From NCBI GenBank assembly GCA_009792885.1, contig WMCF01000089.1, positions 2,655,496-2,719,495 of the forward strand: a stretch of 64,000 nt of DNA. The letters run 5' to 3'. This DNA comes from Eremophila alpestris peregrina. Lineage: Eukaryota; Chordata; Aves; Passeriformes; Alaudidae. The notes beneath the pieces are model-generated. The model searched no databases. It had not been told where the DNA came from and worked only from the letters and a program-made list of their open reading frames with translations. The translations under genes were made by a program, and so were the position numbers. Shown here one piece after another: positions 12,567-25,612 of the stretch (its first letter is position 1; the number at the start of each line of letters is the position of its first letter).

Positions 12567-13488
12567 CTAGCCTCAACAAACTGGGACCAGACACTCATAA
12601 GTTTTTTAACTGTGTACAGCAGCTAACAGAAACTCATTACACGTGCTTCTCTTTCATTTTTATAAAGTAATTGTTTGCATTCATGTCATATGTATTTTAC
12701 TTTCTTTATAACAGGCATAAACAAGTCCCCTAAAGTGAATTTTATGGTGAATCCTCTCTTCTCTTCTACCCACCTGTCATGTTTTAAAATTCTGTTTGTG
12801 CAGAATAGTTGTCTTGTGGGTGCCCAAATTTCTCCCCTTTTATTCCCACCTCATTCATTAAATGCAGTGCAATACCTGTGCTTGAACTGAATTCCTAATT
12901 TAATGAGTCTCTTTTAAAATACCTGCACATCAGGAACGCATATTTGCACAAAATTGTCAGGTACCCTTACAATCTGAATGTCTTAGTAGCAGATTCCTTG
13001 TAAGTGATATGCTTTTGAAAGTAGTGTGTTTACAACTCATTATTTAATTACTTGAATAACTCTTTCATATATTACTAATTTCAGGCAAAAGATTAATTTT
13101 TGGCATAACTCCACTAGTATCAGTGATGGATTGGCCTAGAGAGCTTGTAATAATCCTGTTCGGTTTTGCTTCCTTAGTAAAATGGAAGGTGATGTTAAGA
13201 AAGCTGTGGTAAAATGAGTTTCAACATGATAATGCAATTGCAATTACTTCAGATATCTTTTCTTCTGTGTTGCTATCACAAAAAGGACAACTGTGTAAGA
13301 GTAATGGATATCAGTAGAAAAGGTCTCTTTAATTGCTGTTCCTTTGTTGTGATGCAGACATGCCTTTAAATAGCTACTATTTAAAGCTGCTATGAGCCTG
13401 CTATGGAATTCCACCTGCTAATTCATCAGATATTCTGCCTTGGAATAAAACCAATTCCTTCACATGCCAGCTTTCTGCTTACACTGCT
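12567..13488. other. Spacer between LTR copies 1 and 2, no retroviral interior
   Basis: About 920 bp of ordinary AT-rich DNA. No primer-binding site directly after copy 1, no gag or pol remnant and no long frame. Confidence 0.65.
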
Positions 13489-14230
13489 TTACTGGGTTTG
13501 CATGGCAAGGTTTGGGTGGTGGGGTGGACTATAGGAGTGGGGTGACATCTTTGAGAAGCTGCTAGAAGCTTCTCTTGTGTCTAATGGAGCCATTGCTAGA
13601 TGGCTCCAAGACAGACCAGTAGTTGGCTGTAACTGAGCCCATCAGTGATCAGCTCTGGCATAATCTGTTATAGAAGAGGGAAAAAAAAAAAAAACCAGCA
13701 ACTTCATCCAGAAGAAGAGTGAGAACATGTGAGAGGAACAGCTCTGCAGATATCAAGGGCAGTGAAGGCACCACAGGCACCAGAGCTGAGAATCCCCTGA
13801 AGCCCATGGTGCAGACCATGGTGAGTCAGGCTGTGCCCCTGCACCCCATGCAAACCCCAGGAGGAGCAGATCATCCACATGCAGCCCACGGAGGATTCCT
13901 AGGCTGGACCAGGTGCATGCCCAAAACTAGATTGTGACCCTATGGGAAGCCTGAACAGGAGCAGGCTCCTGGCAGGACCACTGGCCTCATGGAAAGAGAA
14001 GTCCATGCTGGGAGCCAGTTTTGTGGCAGGATTTGGGATCCTGCAGGGGAGCCACACTAGAACAGTCTGCTCATGAAGAACTGCACCCTGGAACAGACAC
14101 ATGCTCAACTATCTCCTAAAGAACTACAGCTCATGGAATGACCTGCTTTGAAGAAGTTCATGGAGAACTATGTCCTATAAGAGGGACCCTATGTTGGGGC
14201 AGAGGAAGAGTGTGAGGAGTCCTGCACTGT
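13489..14230 (+). mobile_element. Same avian LTR family, copy 2, 3' part lost or diverged
   Basis: Starts with ACTGGGTTTGCATGGCAAGG and shares with copy 1 the GAAGCTGCTAGAAGCTTCT region, a purine-rich run before GAAGAGTGAGAA, the CTCTGCAGATATCAAGG block and repeated CCCATG / GGAGCAG units. It can be followed to GAAGAGTGTGAGGAGTCCTG at about 14226. After that the expected TAATAAATTAAAC and CCACCACA end is not recognisable, so the 3' part is deleted or heavily diverged. It lies about 920 bp from copy 1 in the same orientation. Confidence 0.68.
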
Positions 14231-14366
14231 TTTCCAAGAATGTCAGGGACATTTTGAGTGCTTATTTTACCAGGACTAAATATATAATTTTTTAATAACT
14301 CAATTCTCTTAGTTAGTTCCACTTTTCAGTTTCACCCCCTCCTCCAAATGATTCATATTTGTGTGT

Positions 14367-14406
14367 GATGTGTAGTCACTGCATGTGATATGTAGTCACT
14401 GCATGC
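14367..14406. repeat. Tandem duplication of 20 bp
   Basis: Units GATGTGTAGTCACTGCATGT and GATATGTAGTCACTGCATGC are adjacent and differ at two positions. Confidence 0.9.
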
Positions 14407-16670
14407 TCACCACACACAGGATGTGTTTTTCCTTTCCTTTTGAACCAAAAGGTGGTTTAACTCTTCCCTGGTCTACTGCATTATGATGGAAATGCCCATG
14501 TTTCACTGGCTCTTGGTATGTTCAAACTAAGAGCAGACTGAGCCCCAGAAGCTGTCCTCAACCTATCCACCTCCCTGAAAAGGTGTAACTGCTCAGCCAT
14601 GGTGCACTCAAAGGGAAGCAAATGTTTTGTCTCTGTGTGCCAAGACTTGCACAGAATTCTTTTGGACTGATAAGCACCTCTCATAACGGAGGTGCTGCCA
14701 GCTGGGAAAAAAAGTATCTGTAGGGACTCTACTTCCTCAAATGGATTGTTGAATATTTGTAAGTAATGTACATAGCAGTCTTTAGGCAGTGCCAGTTATT
14801 AAGAAGGAGTTTTTATAGGTGGCAGGAAACAGGACAGAAAGATATGGATAATTAATAGCAAGAGTTTACTGCTGATTCTCACCTTGTATTAGGGGAAGAG
14901 AAAAGGTTGTCCATTACCTGCAGTTGTCACTAGGCAGTATAAGCCCTTTTAAATGTATATGATTATGCCTCACAGACAGAATGTGGTCCATAAACACTGG
15001 ACATGAAGAGGCTTAGTGTAGTCCTTGATCCAAAGCCAATTAAAATCAATGTGGAGCTCTAGGAAAATCAAAGTGCTGAATCTTGCTTACAGTTTATGAC
15101 TGAAATGAAGCTCTGCTGTGGCTGAATTATTCCTACCCCTTTCATCTTTGTGATGAAGTACTGGTAAGTTCTTAGAGCATTAATGAACTAATTCTCTTTC
15201 CAATTATTCAGTCCTCTAGAGCCAACATAGGACCTGAGCATTTACACCCAATTACCTTGCATTAAATCTGGAAGAAAAAATGGCTGTATTAGCCAAACTG
15301 CTTGATATTTTTCCAGGCTTAGAAACAGCTTTATTTCCATATATCTAAGTTTTTGCAGAGCTAAAACAGTTGATTTTTTAAAATTAAATATTTTTCACAA
15401 AAGATGAATAAAATGTCAGTATGTCCTCCCAGAGCTGCATTACAGATTGCTGTGAAATTCCTACTTGAGAGAAAACCACTGGCTTTGTAAAGTAAAGAAG
15501 CAGACTGGTTTGTGCTGATGAAATCCCTCCAGGATTCTGAAGGGCACCACCTCATTTTTTTGCATGCATATTATGTCCTCCTACTGATTCCATTAGTGAT
15601 TCATGGAAATTATACCTATTAAATACAAAAATATTCATGGATCTGATTGCTGACATGAATATACTGGTTACAAAGGCATTAAGATACCAGCTGTAAATTG
15701 AATGAGACACTATTTTGAGAAGTTAAAACATGATAATAGAAGGGTACTTTCTTTAGACTTTTGAATCCCTGCAAGGTAAAATAATTTCCTTTATAAAATA
15801 GAACATACTGATTTAATGTGTTTTGTTGTGATTGTAAGTGATAGAGAAGCAGACTTCCTAGCTAGGAAAGACAGCAAAGATCTATAGGATGCAATGGGTT
15901 TCCTTCTTTCCACATGATCTGAGGATATGTTCCTTTGTATCCACAATCAGTGTATGCAGATTTTTGCAGCCTGGCATCTGCAGTCTGGTCTCTGAGCACA
16001 ACACCAGCAACATCTCTTATTTTCAGAGTAGCACAAAGGGTGTGTAGCATGTGAAAGAAGGAATAGGAAGCACTGAAGTATTAATACTAGTATTTACTAG
16101 CTCTTGCCAGACCTAGTAAAATTGGTAGAAGGTCAGTGAGATTATAACAGGAAGTCTCCGTAAGCAGCACTGTGCATTTAATCGGCCAAGAAATATCTGT
16201 GGAGTAGGAACTATGACTGACACTCCCTTATCCCAGCTTCTGGGAAGATGTTCTGTTTCGTTTTGGCATTCTTGTCTTGACTCTGTGTGTTGATGGTATC
16301 AGGGCTAGTAAGGTGACCTTGGCTTCCAGATTGACTAGGTCTCTACACCTGGGATTACAAAAAGTACAGCAAAGCACTTTCCTCATTCTTTCATTTTGGG
16401 GGGCTAAGGTTCACTGCAGAGATTCACAAAGAAAGGCATCCTCATACTATTTCAGTTCTCTTCTAGGTAATTGCAGCTCCTTGATCTTCTCTAATCTGAA
16501 CATGAGATGGGAAAAATTATGCTAGCACAAGAGGTTGGTCTTGTGGTCTCATAAAATTAGACTGAAAATATTTTACCAAATTGAAAATGTGGAATTTTGA
16601 AAACCTCAAGGCAGACATTTGGAGAATTTTGGAACAGAAGAGACCCTTAGGCTGATAAACTAGGTGTTGC

Positions 16671-16790
16671 TATACATATATATCTTTATATCTATATCTA
16701 TATTTATCATCTCCATCTATCATCTCTATCTATCATCTCTATATATCTAAATCTATAATGATATTTTATAATTATATAATATAATTTCTA
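16671..16790. repeat. Imperfect ATCT-type microsatellite passing into AT-rich DNA
   Basis: TATATCTATATCTAT gives way to repeated CATCTCTATCTAT units and then to an AT-only stretch. Many interruptions suggest an old array. Confidence 0.85.
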
Positions 16791-18632
16791 TTATTCTTGG
16801 CTTACAAAATTAAATAAACTAAAGAAATGAAAGTGTCAGAGAAACAGGTGTGAATCAAAAGGAATGCTACTAAGACCATGGTATGTGACAGCCACAGTGA
16901 TCCTGGAATGATAGCTCACCTTGCCCATATGTCCTCGCACATGCCTGTGGTTGTTCAGTTCTGCTGACCTTGTTTATCAGAAAGTGCTGCCTGAGCTGCA
17001 GATTTTCTGGCAGTTCATTTTCAGAAGAAGCTTTTAGCTAATTCTGAAATCATTACCTGCAATCAAAGGTATAATCAGTTTCCTGAACGAAGCATAATAT
17101 TCTAACTGAAAGGACTCTCTCAAGGAAGTAGGTGGTTGGAGAGAAGTTCTGCATGTCCGCCTCACTCCTGTAAATAAAAATAGGCAGATTTTTCATATCT
17201 TGACCACTCTTACTAGCAGGAGATTAGATTCACCTATCAGCCCAGATAACTAGAAGCAGTTGTTGATGCCCCAACTGTGATGACATTTAGTGTTTTCACT
17301 CATCAGGAGTGTGATATTGTGGAAAAACAATTTTCTAGAACTTCCTTAACTTTGAAGTTAACTCTTGGAAAACTATTTTTGTGGGCCTTTTCTTTGTTTT
17401 CTTTGTTTTGTTTTTTTTTTTTCTCATTTATTTGCTGTCAGAGGCTGGTGTTTATAATTCAGCATTGGTGTTTTCATTCTGAAGAGGCCAGAAGTTGGAG
17501 ATAGAATGTGCTCAGTTATCACATGTAGAAATACTGTGATTGTTCACTGCAGGCCTCACTGAGATGCACACAGGAAAGTAAAGTATTTTTAACAGGAAGG
17601 AAGAGTACATAGACCAGTACCCGTGGAACAACTTCTCCAACATTAACTATACATCTTAATTTCATCTTGAAAGTCTTCCTGCACAGTACTGTTTAACATG
17701 GCTTTGATGAAATCCAAATCTCCAAATGCAATTGTATAAACTTTCTAGCTTGCTGTTCTTTTCAAGCTATTAGCTGTATAAAATCTTTAAATTTGTGTGA
17801 GTTCTTTTCCTCATGCACATGGATTTCTTTTCCCATCCTTTTTTCCCTATCCGTCCCTTTTATTAGCCTTCTGTTCCATGTGGTCAGACTGCTGCTACTT
17901 CAGCCTCATTTTAAAATCTATCACTTGACACTGTTTTCAGAAATACAGAGGAATTTTCTGATTAAAGCTGAGGAAAATGTGCTAAAGGCTTAATTTCTTT
18001 GTTTATGTATTTAATTTGCATTCAGACTCCTTAATATGTCAGATAAATATGTTCAAGCAATCTAACTTCCTACGTGTTTCTCCTCAGAAGTAACTACCCT
18101 TACATAATTGATAGCACTGAGGTGAATGGCACCGTCCTTCTGTCTTACAGACCAATGCCTTACCTTGTCTGCTTTCATCTCAGTGATACTTGCTTATCAA
18201 CAGAGGCAGGCTTCTTGCTGTGACTCTGAGGACACAAAGTTCATGATTTGCAGCAAAGACATAATAGGAGCTGAGTCCAGTCTACAAGCTGTAGTGGTTT
18301 AATAGTGAATGTGGTCCCTGAGGCTGATAAGCCTCTTCCATAGGCTCATTTGTGTTATGCTGAAGCCAACATGGGTAGAAACAATGCAAAATATTTTTAA
18401 TCTAAACAGAAAATATATGCTGCACTTCTCATTTTTCCTTTAAGAATGCTTCTAAGTGCACCACAGCTTTCACCCCCTTGCAAGATCAAAGGTGCAAAGA
18501 TAAAAAACATCAGATTAAATGTGGTTCATGTTAATAAAAATGGTCTCATAGAACTGCTTGCTGCAAAAGTAAAAGCAACCATAGCTTTGGTGGATCTAAA
18601 CAACAAACAGAAAAACTTTGGAAAAAATTTGG

Positions 18633-19158
18633 TTGTCCCTTTGTGCTCTGCACTGGTGCAACCTCCTCGAGTGCTGGGGACACTCTTGGGTACCACAATA
18701 TAAGAAAGACATTAAGCTCTTAGAGTGCCTCTAAAGGAGAGCTGTGAGGATGGTGAAGAGCCTTGAGGGGAAGCTGCATGAGGAGTGGATGAGGTCACTT
18801 GTTCTATTCAGCTGGGAGAAGAGGAGGCTGAGGGGAGACCTTGCTGCAGTTTGTCATGGGGGGAAGAGTAGGGGTAGACACTGATCTAATCCCTGCGGTG
18901 ATAGGTGACAAAATGTGAGGAAATGGCCTGAAGTTGCATTGGGCAACATTAGGTTGGATATTAGAAAAAAAGTGAGTGGTCAGGCACTGGAAAAGACTTA
19001 CTAAGGAAGTGGTCACAGCACCAAGCCTGACAGGGCTCAAGAGGCATTTGGACAATGCTCTCAGGCACACTCTTTGGGGTGTCCTGTGTAGGGCCAGGAG
19101 TTGGACTTAATAATCCTGATGGGCCCCTTCCAAGTCAGGATGTTTTATGATTCTTTGA
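18633..19158 (+). mobile_element. CR1 LINE fragment, 3' end, 5'-truncated
   Basis: Starts in the CR1 ORF2 C-terminal region (CSALVQPPRVLG in frame +, about 18643) and runs through the usual 3' region: GAAGAGGAGGCTGAGGGGAGACC at about 18818, a GGACTTAATAATCCTGATGGG block, then ATGATTCTTTGA at the end. Many substitutions and frame breaks show an old, dead copy. Confidence 0.88.
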
Positions 19159-21699
19159 TTTAGGTTGCATTTTGCAAATGCCAAACCCACTTGCTTTTCA
19201 CAGTACTAATTCTGAAGAAGTTGTTGAGTAAGTGAAGTAAGTGGAACACCTCTTGGAAGGCAAAATGTCTAGGGATAAGAACAGGATCTTTCTTTCACAT
19301 TTCTTATCCAGTAGCCATAACTCCTCACACAGGAGCTCAGCCATGGGGAAACTTGCTGCACAAAAGGGTGTGTCTCGTCCTTTTGCCACACCCAAATGCA
19401 GTCAGGCATTCCTTCCCCGACTCTCAGCTGGCTGCAGCCAGTCTGTTCTGCCCACACCACATGAAGGAGGGGACTTCCAGGATTCCCAGAACCAGTCAGG
19501 GCGGAGATACTGGAAGTAGCTGTCAGCACACAGGGCACCATGATGCCATTTGCACACGGGTAGTTGGCAACTGTGAAGATGGCATTGCACACACACAGGA
19601 CCACTATACCAGTCTCCAGTCCATTGGCAGGTGCAGGGGGCATGAGCAGAGAGAAAATCAAAAGTGATTTTCATGTGAGTTATGGATTTGTGAAGAGGCA
19701 GCAGTTAACACTTGACTGAGAGTTAAAAGACTGTCAACAGTTCACTCTCTTATGGCAAGAAGCTGTCAGTTCCCAAATGGATTAAAGATCAATTACACAA
19801 ATGAAGAAAGTGGTGAGAGGAAGAACTGAGAGTAATGCAAGACCAGGAACTGAGAATGACTCTGAGCTGAGAGTCATTGAGAGGCCAGGTATGTGCCTGT
19901 ACTTCCTGAATTCCAATCTGAGCCTTAAAATTCTTCTGCACATCCCAGTGGCCTTGCTATGAGACTCCGTCTTTTTGTCTCAATCACAAACAATCTGCTT
20001 TTATGAGATTTTTTTTTCCTTTTTCTGTTTGATTTAGCTAAGCTTATAAGTCCTACTTTATTCATGGATTATTATCAAGTTATATAGAACAGCAATAGCT
20101 TGCCTAAAGGAGTAATAAACAAGGTCTTGAACCTGGAAAAATGCAGTCTCTTTCATTTTTTGTACCTTTCCTTCTCTTCTTACCTTCTTGCACTTTTGGA
20201 GAACAGGTATCCCTTTTTCTAGCTGTCTTTTTCCTCCAGCTCCTTTATTATTGGGTCATAACCTGTCCTATGTTACTAATGTTTTTGCTCCTCTTTTATT
20301 CCCCCCTTCTTCTCCATTCTTTGCTATTTTATTCTCCTGTTGCATCCTGTTGCTTCTTATAATACAGCTTTATTCTTGCAGAAGGATTGCCTCCTGCAGA
20401 CACTGGCCTGCCCTTGCTGATATCTTGGTCTCTTCCCACAGAGCTGGTCCAGTGAAGGCCCTAGAAATCTGACTGATCTTTGAAAGACAGCATCACTGAG
20501 AAGTTGTCAATCATGTCTTACTGTGGTTGACTGGAATGGCAAAACAAAAGGAAGGAAAGGCGAAAGAAAAAAAATGCTTCTGAGCCTTTTGTTTACAAAA
20601 CAATTCCTTTATGTCAAGGCTAAGAGTTTTCTTTGCAATGCTAAAGTTTATTCCCAGAAGGACTCCTTTTTATTTTGTTGATGCATGCCACACTGATGAC
20701 ATGTGGGGCCTTGTTAGCTCTTGTGCTCACACATCTGCTGAGATTTCATCCTATTCTTTATTGGTTTATATTATTCTTACTAAGCATTCTGACCTGAACT
20801 TTGCTTGCATTTGATAGTATTGCAATGAAAATATTCTTTTTAAAGGTTCAGGATTAGCAGTACATGAATATCAGCAATGAATTGCAAGGACACCCCTGGC
20901 CAGTGGTAGGCCAAGCTGCATCAGGACATTTCCTTCTAACTTAAGTATATTGTGTGCAGTGTCTTAAAGAATAGTGTCACGACTGCATGCTCTATTATAA
21001 ATATCCATAAGGAGCAGAACAATACAACTCCCCTCAGCTCTAAATTAATCACCATCAGCCTAAGTGGGTAATGGTTGAATTTTTTTATAAATAATAGTGA
21101 TTTCTTAAATATTTCAGTAATCCTATTTTGCCTAAGAACCATCTGTCAATATTGAAAACCTGATAGCAATCATTAAGCACTTACCTCCATTGCTTTTAAC
21201 TCTTGTACATACATCAGAGAAGGCCAAGAGGGCGACCAACAGTAGTGAATAAAAATCTAATGCGTTTTTTGCTTTTAGAGCCACAGCATTAAGCTGTACT
21301 GCCTTGGAGGTTTAAAAGGCTCTAATGTTTTAGAATAAGTCAGTCATTGCATCATGTAAAAGTCACACTGAATTTCTTCAGAATTTTCACATCAAATTGA
21401 TTGTGAAAAAATTTTGCTAGTAAAAATGGGAAGGTTTCTCTAGTAATGAATTGCAGTATAAAAGTAAGAATCATCACTAGTGAGGAAAAATGAGCAGATT
21501 CTTTTCTGAGGCCCGGTATCAAATACCTGAAATTTTAAAATGACCATACAAAAGTGGGGCCAAAAAAAAGCCACGCAAAAAATCTACCATTGAAGTGTTT
21601 TCAGGAAAAAAGTCTCAGCATAATTTGTGTTGTAAATAGCATATGTCTATTTTCAAATGCTCTGTTATAAGATTTTCCAGCAAACTACTGAATATTACC

Positions 21700-21763
21700 T
21701 TTTTTTTGTTGGGTTTTTTTTGTTTGGTTTTTTTTGTTTTGTTTTGTTTTGTTTTTGTTTTTG
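21700..21763. repeat. T-rich simple repeat, (TTTTG)n
   Basis: A 64-bp run of T broken by G roughly every five bases. The open frames on both strands here (21615-21852) are low-complexity and not coding. Confidence 0.9.
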
Positions 21764-22297
21764 TGGAGTGGGCACTAGCATTTTGCCAGTTATATTGCAA
21801 GGGTTTTTTGCAGCTTCATCTTTCTAGTAAAATTATTCCTACTACAGTGTAACATAATATTTTTATTCCTGTAAAATAAACCCTGTCTTTTTAGGAAAAG
21901 AGTGATGCATCGCAGAGGGAAGCACTCCAGCTTGTAGAAATCCCAGCTCACATAAGTAGGATATAGTCAGATTGTAATTTCAGTAAGATACCATCATGAA
22001 GAGGCATTTTGTGCATCAGAAAAAATACAGAAGATTTTAGGAAAAGAGAGTGTTTAGGTTTTTTTCCTGTTAGAGGGGGAAGAGAAGGGCTTTTTGTGTT
22101 TGTTTTTTTTTTCTTTGTTAGAGAAGAAAAGAGTCCTCTCTTAGGGCAAAAAAAAAAATCAAGTGCAACTTCTGAATAAAATATTTGGATTTGTGAAGCT
22201 CTAATTTGTAAAAAGGAAGTTAGAGGGAGTTATTTCTCACTGCATGAAATTACACTGCATCCAAAAAATATTCTTTTTGTTTTAGTATCAGAAGAAA

Positions 22298-22370
22298 CAT
22301 AGAATCATAGAATAATTAAGTTTGGAAGTGCAACACTGACTCAACACTGTTCCCAGTAATGTTAATAATG
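22298..22370 (-). mobile_element. Short CR1 3'-tail fragment
   Basis: CATAGAATCATAGAATAATT followed by AAGTTTGGAAG is the reverse complement of the CR1 3' terminus (two copies of the 8-bp tail unit plus the adjacent GGTTGG-like block). Similarity fades after about 22340, so this is a very short 5'-truncated insertion or a decayed one. The right-hand boundary is uncertain. Confidence 0.65.
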
Positions 22371-22543
22371 AATACCTCATTCATTTGAGTGTGAAATATG
22401 CTCTTTTAAAATAACGTTGCAATATCTTACACTTGTTTGAAGGGTCCCTAAATCTGCATATGATATACTGCAAAAAAACTGTGCCTTCCCAGGAATTAGA
22501 TTTTAAATCAAATCATATGCTTTCAGATAAGAAAACAGAAAAA

Positions 22544-22581
22544 AAAATGGAGCAGAAAAAAAAAAAGAAAGAAAAAAAAAG
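22544..22581. repeat. A-rich simple repeat
   Basis: Poly-A with scattered G, the AAAGAAAGAAAA type. No retrocopy is recognised upstream. Confidence 0.85.
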
Positions 22582-23574
22582 ACAGTACTAAAAGAACAGC
22601 ATCTGTGCCCTTTTCAATAATGCTGCATTATTCATTTTGATGCACCCAATGCAATGAACACCACAGAAAACTTCCTGGCTTTTGATTGAGAACTACATAG
22701 TCTCAGAAAGCTTCCAGTCTCAAAACACATTTGCCAAGGACATACCTGGCTTATTTAATGAACAGGAAACAACAGTGCAGCTGACTAGTACTGACTGACC
22801 TTGCCTGCAAGTATTGCATCCCTGAAAGCCTGCAAGGTAAAAGTAATGGACAATTCGATGAAGTGATGCACAGCTGGGCAGATGATGCTGCCTGATTTGG
22901 TCGTGCAGTATTTTTTTTTTTTCTTGGCAGGTTTATGAAGTGTGTTTGTATCTTCCAGCATGAAGAAACTGCCTCTCTGCTGCAGTTTAGCAGGGACACC
23001 TAGTGGCTTTGGTAAATGGAACTGGGATTGTTTCTCCCTCTTACTGATAGACTGTCAGGAATTTTCAGAATAGGTTCTCAGTGCCTCCCTGTCTCAAAGC
23101 ATTTTACAATGCAGCCCTTCTCTGTGCTTTTTTCTGCATTCAATAAAGCAGGGGGGGAAAGCCCTGCATGTGTTTTAAGTACTGTGACAGACTTTCAGAT
23201 GAAAGCGGGTTGGTGTGTATTGCACGACTGCTGTAGTTAGGATTTTCAGAACAAAAGATCACAAATTCCACATAACAACTTTACTATATTGTTGCCATTA
23301 ATGCAGGAAAGTGCTTTTCATGGTTGGTGGGGTTTTTAAAGCTAACCATTTTAAATATAAAGCATATAGAGGTTTTATTTTGTCATATAGGTATTATGCA
23401 TTACCTCATTTTTATTTCTTCTGGGACTAAGCAATTCCCACTAAATCAATAATTTCTATGAAAGTGAGACACTTAAATGACACTTGAGAAATCTGTACAT
23501 GTAAAATGCTTTTCTTATAAAGCCACAGATCAACCTCTTAGAGACATTTAAACCAGTTCACACCAAGTGTACAA

Positions 23575-23665
23575 GGTCACCTTGAAGTGCAGCAGATAAA
23601 AGCAGCCACATCATGTTAGGCAGGATCTATCTAGCCCAGTACTATGTCTCATTTGCTGGTAGCAG
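23575..23665. repeat. Possible old CR1/amniote repeat remnant
   Basis: The block GGATCTATCTAGCCCAGTAC followed by TATGTCTC resembles a phrase found in an ancient amniote interspersed repeat. I cannot name the family with certainty and the match is short. Confidence 0.3.
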
Positions 23666-24778
23666 CAACATCAGAAATGTACTGTAATTAATGTGAGTGA
23701 GATGTAGTTTGCCAGGGTGTTGGACATCTCCTGAAGGAACCAGAACAAATCTAAAAGCATCAGGAAGTTAGATGAGTTCACGAAGAACAAAACATGGCTC
23801 TCTGTGTTGAGCTGCTGCTCTGCACTGGAGCTACATCTTGCCCTAATATTCTTCACAGATGCCAGCAGCCATTGCAGCTGCCAGCATGGAGCAGCATTTC
23901 ATAGCCAGTTTGGCAAAGGCTCCTCAAGCATTGCCAAGAGACCATCAAGTCAGTAAAGTGACAGCAGAATAGGTAGCCCAGTGGGTGAAAAGCTTAGGAT
24001 CCAATTGCAGGGAGTTTTGTCCCTTCAGTCAAGAGCTCTAAAGTGGATGGCTTTACATAGTAGAAAAAAACACAGCTGATAGGCTTTTAAATCAAAAAGG
24101 ATCTGACCCCATAAAGCTGGAACAGGACTTGGTTATGGCCCATTGAAATCCTATGCAGATTAATTTCAAGCAATCTTTCTCAGGGGGTAGAGAAAACCAA
24201 TGTTTTAAGGATTTGCTCTTATGTCACATTCAGTAATGATGCACAGTCATTAACAAGTTGCTAGAGAAGTCTGAGGCCATCCCTTTCCCAGACAAAATAC
24301 CTTTATTGAAATAAAGATAATCTACATAAATTATCTTCCCATCATTTCATTGCTTATGAAAACTAGCTATGACATAATTCATGGCTGGTAGCAAGCCTTG
24401 TTCCAACATCCTTTTCCAGAGATAACAATGAAGTAATTAGCTGGGATTTTCCTTCTCTGACCTCATCAAATGACATGAAACAGACCCTCAGAATTTTATA
24501 TTTTAGCATATGTATATTAATAATAGACTAAGTAAATTATAGTATCATCTACTTTCAAACACTGAGCAGATGTGACTCTGACAGCTTTCAAGATCATTTG
24601 CTTTTGCTAGTTCTCATAAGCCCATGACTTCCTTTTATAATATTTCAGTGTCATGGTATCTGGTTATACATCTTTATAGAGATTTGCCAGTTCCATATAA
24701 GGGAGAGAGGCTTTTCCCCCAGTTTTGATCTAAAATTTCCACGCTTCCCTTGAATATTTGTAATCGATGCATATGAGC

Positions 24779-25612
24779 ATAGAATCACTAAGATTGGAAA
24801 AGACCTCCACGGCTATTGGGTCCTACCTTTGACCAAACATCACCATGCCAACTAAACCAGGACACTAAGCGCAACACTCAGTCATTTCTTGAGCACTCAC
24901 AGGGATGGTAGCTCCACTACTTTTCTGGGCAGTCTGTTCCAATGCTTAATCACCCAAAATTCTTCCTGATGTCCAACCCCAACTGCCCTTGGCCCAACCT
25001 GAGGCTATTTCCTCTTATTTCACTACTAGTTTCCTGGAATAAGAGACCAACCCCACCTCCTACAATCTCTTTTCAGGCAGTCGTAGAGAGCAATGAGGTC
25101 ACTCCTGAGCCTCCTTTTCTCCAGGCTGAACACCTCTGTTCCCTCAGCTGCTCCTCCCTGGGACTTACCTCTAGACCTTTCATCAGTTCCTTCAACCTTC
25201 TCTGGACTTACTCTAGCCCCTCAATACCCTTCTTGTAGTAAGGGGGCCAGAAACCAAACTCAACACTCAAAGCACAGCCTCACCAGTGGCAAGTACAGAA
25301 GGATAGTCACTGCCCTGGTCCTGCTGATATAGGCTGGGATGCCTTTGGCTTTCTTGAATACCTGGAGACATCCTGGCTCATGGTCAGCTAGGTGTTGACC
25401 AGAAGCTTTTCTTATCTGCTGTGCATCTTTCCAGACACTTTGTCCTGGCCTGTAACTTTGTAACCCAAGGGAAGGACCTTCCACTGGGCATTGTTGAACC
25501 TCTTACAGCTGGCCTCAGCCCATTGATTTCAGATTGTTGAGAACTCTCTTCAGAGCCTTTCTGCCCTCCAGCAGATCAACACTCCAGCACATCTTAGTGT
25601 CATTGAGTTTTG
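24779..25612 (-). mobile_element. CR1 LINE fragment, 5'-truncated, minus strand
   Basis: Begins with CATAGAATCAC plus a GATTGGAAAAGACCTCC block (the reverse complement of the CR1 3' end) and continues about 830 bp. It runs through the region whose minus strand corresponds to the C-terminal part of ORF2 (around the CCAGCAGATCAACACTCC block near 25570). A weak ORF-derived frame of 74 codons survives on the minus strand (25260-25484). The copy is dead. Confidence 0.9.

Larger units (their letters stand above)
14231..18632. other. Non-coding stretch, no gene seen
   Basis: Holds the duplication at 14367, the ATCT array at 16671 and T-rich DNA near 17395-17425. Otherwise unremarkable and without recognisable coding or RNA genes. 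Confidence 0.65.
19159..24778. other. Non-coding stretch with one unexplained GC-richer patch
   Basis: 19200-19680, just after a CR1 end, is richer in GC than its surroundings and has overlapping frames on both strands (130 codons minus, 104 plus) that I do not recognise. The rest is AT-rich with simple repeats at 21700 and 22544 and a short CR1 tail at 22298. Confidence 0.6.

Noticed and set aside
12567..13488. Internal region of a provirus between LTR copies 1 and 2
   Set aside because: No primer-binding site, no gag, pol or env trace, and unequal decay of the two LTRs.
20141..20472. Hydrophobic frames of 73 and 94 codons resembling membrane proteins
   Set aside because: Produced by T- and C-rich low-complexity DNA. 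Two overlapping frames have the same character, which is typical of pyrimidine tracts.
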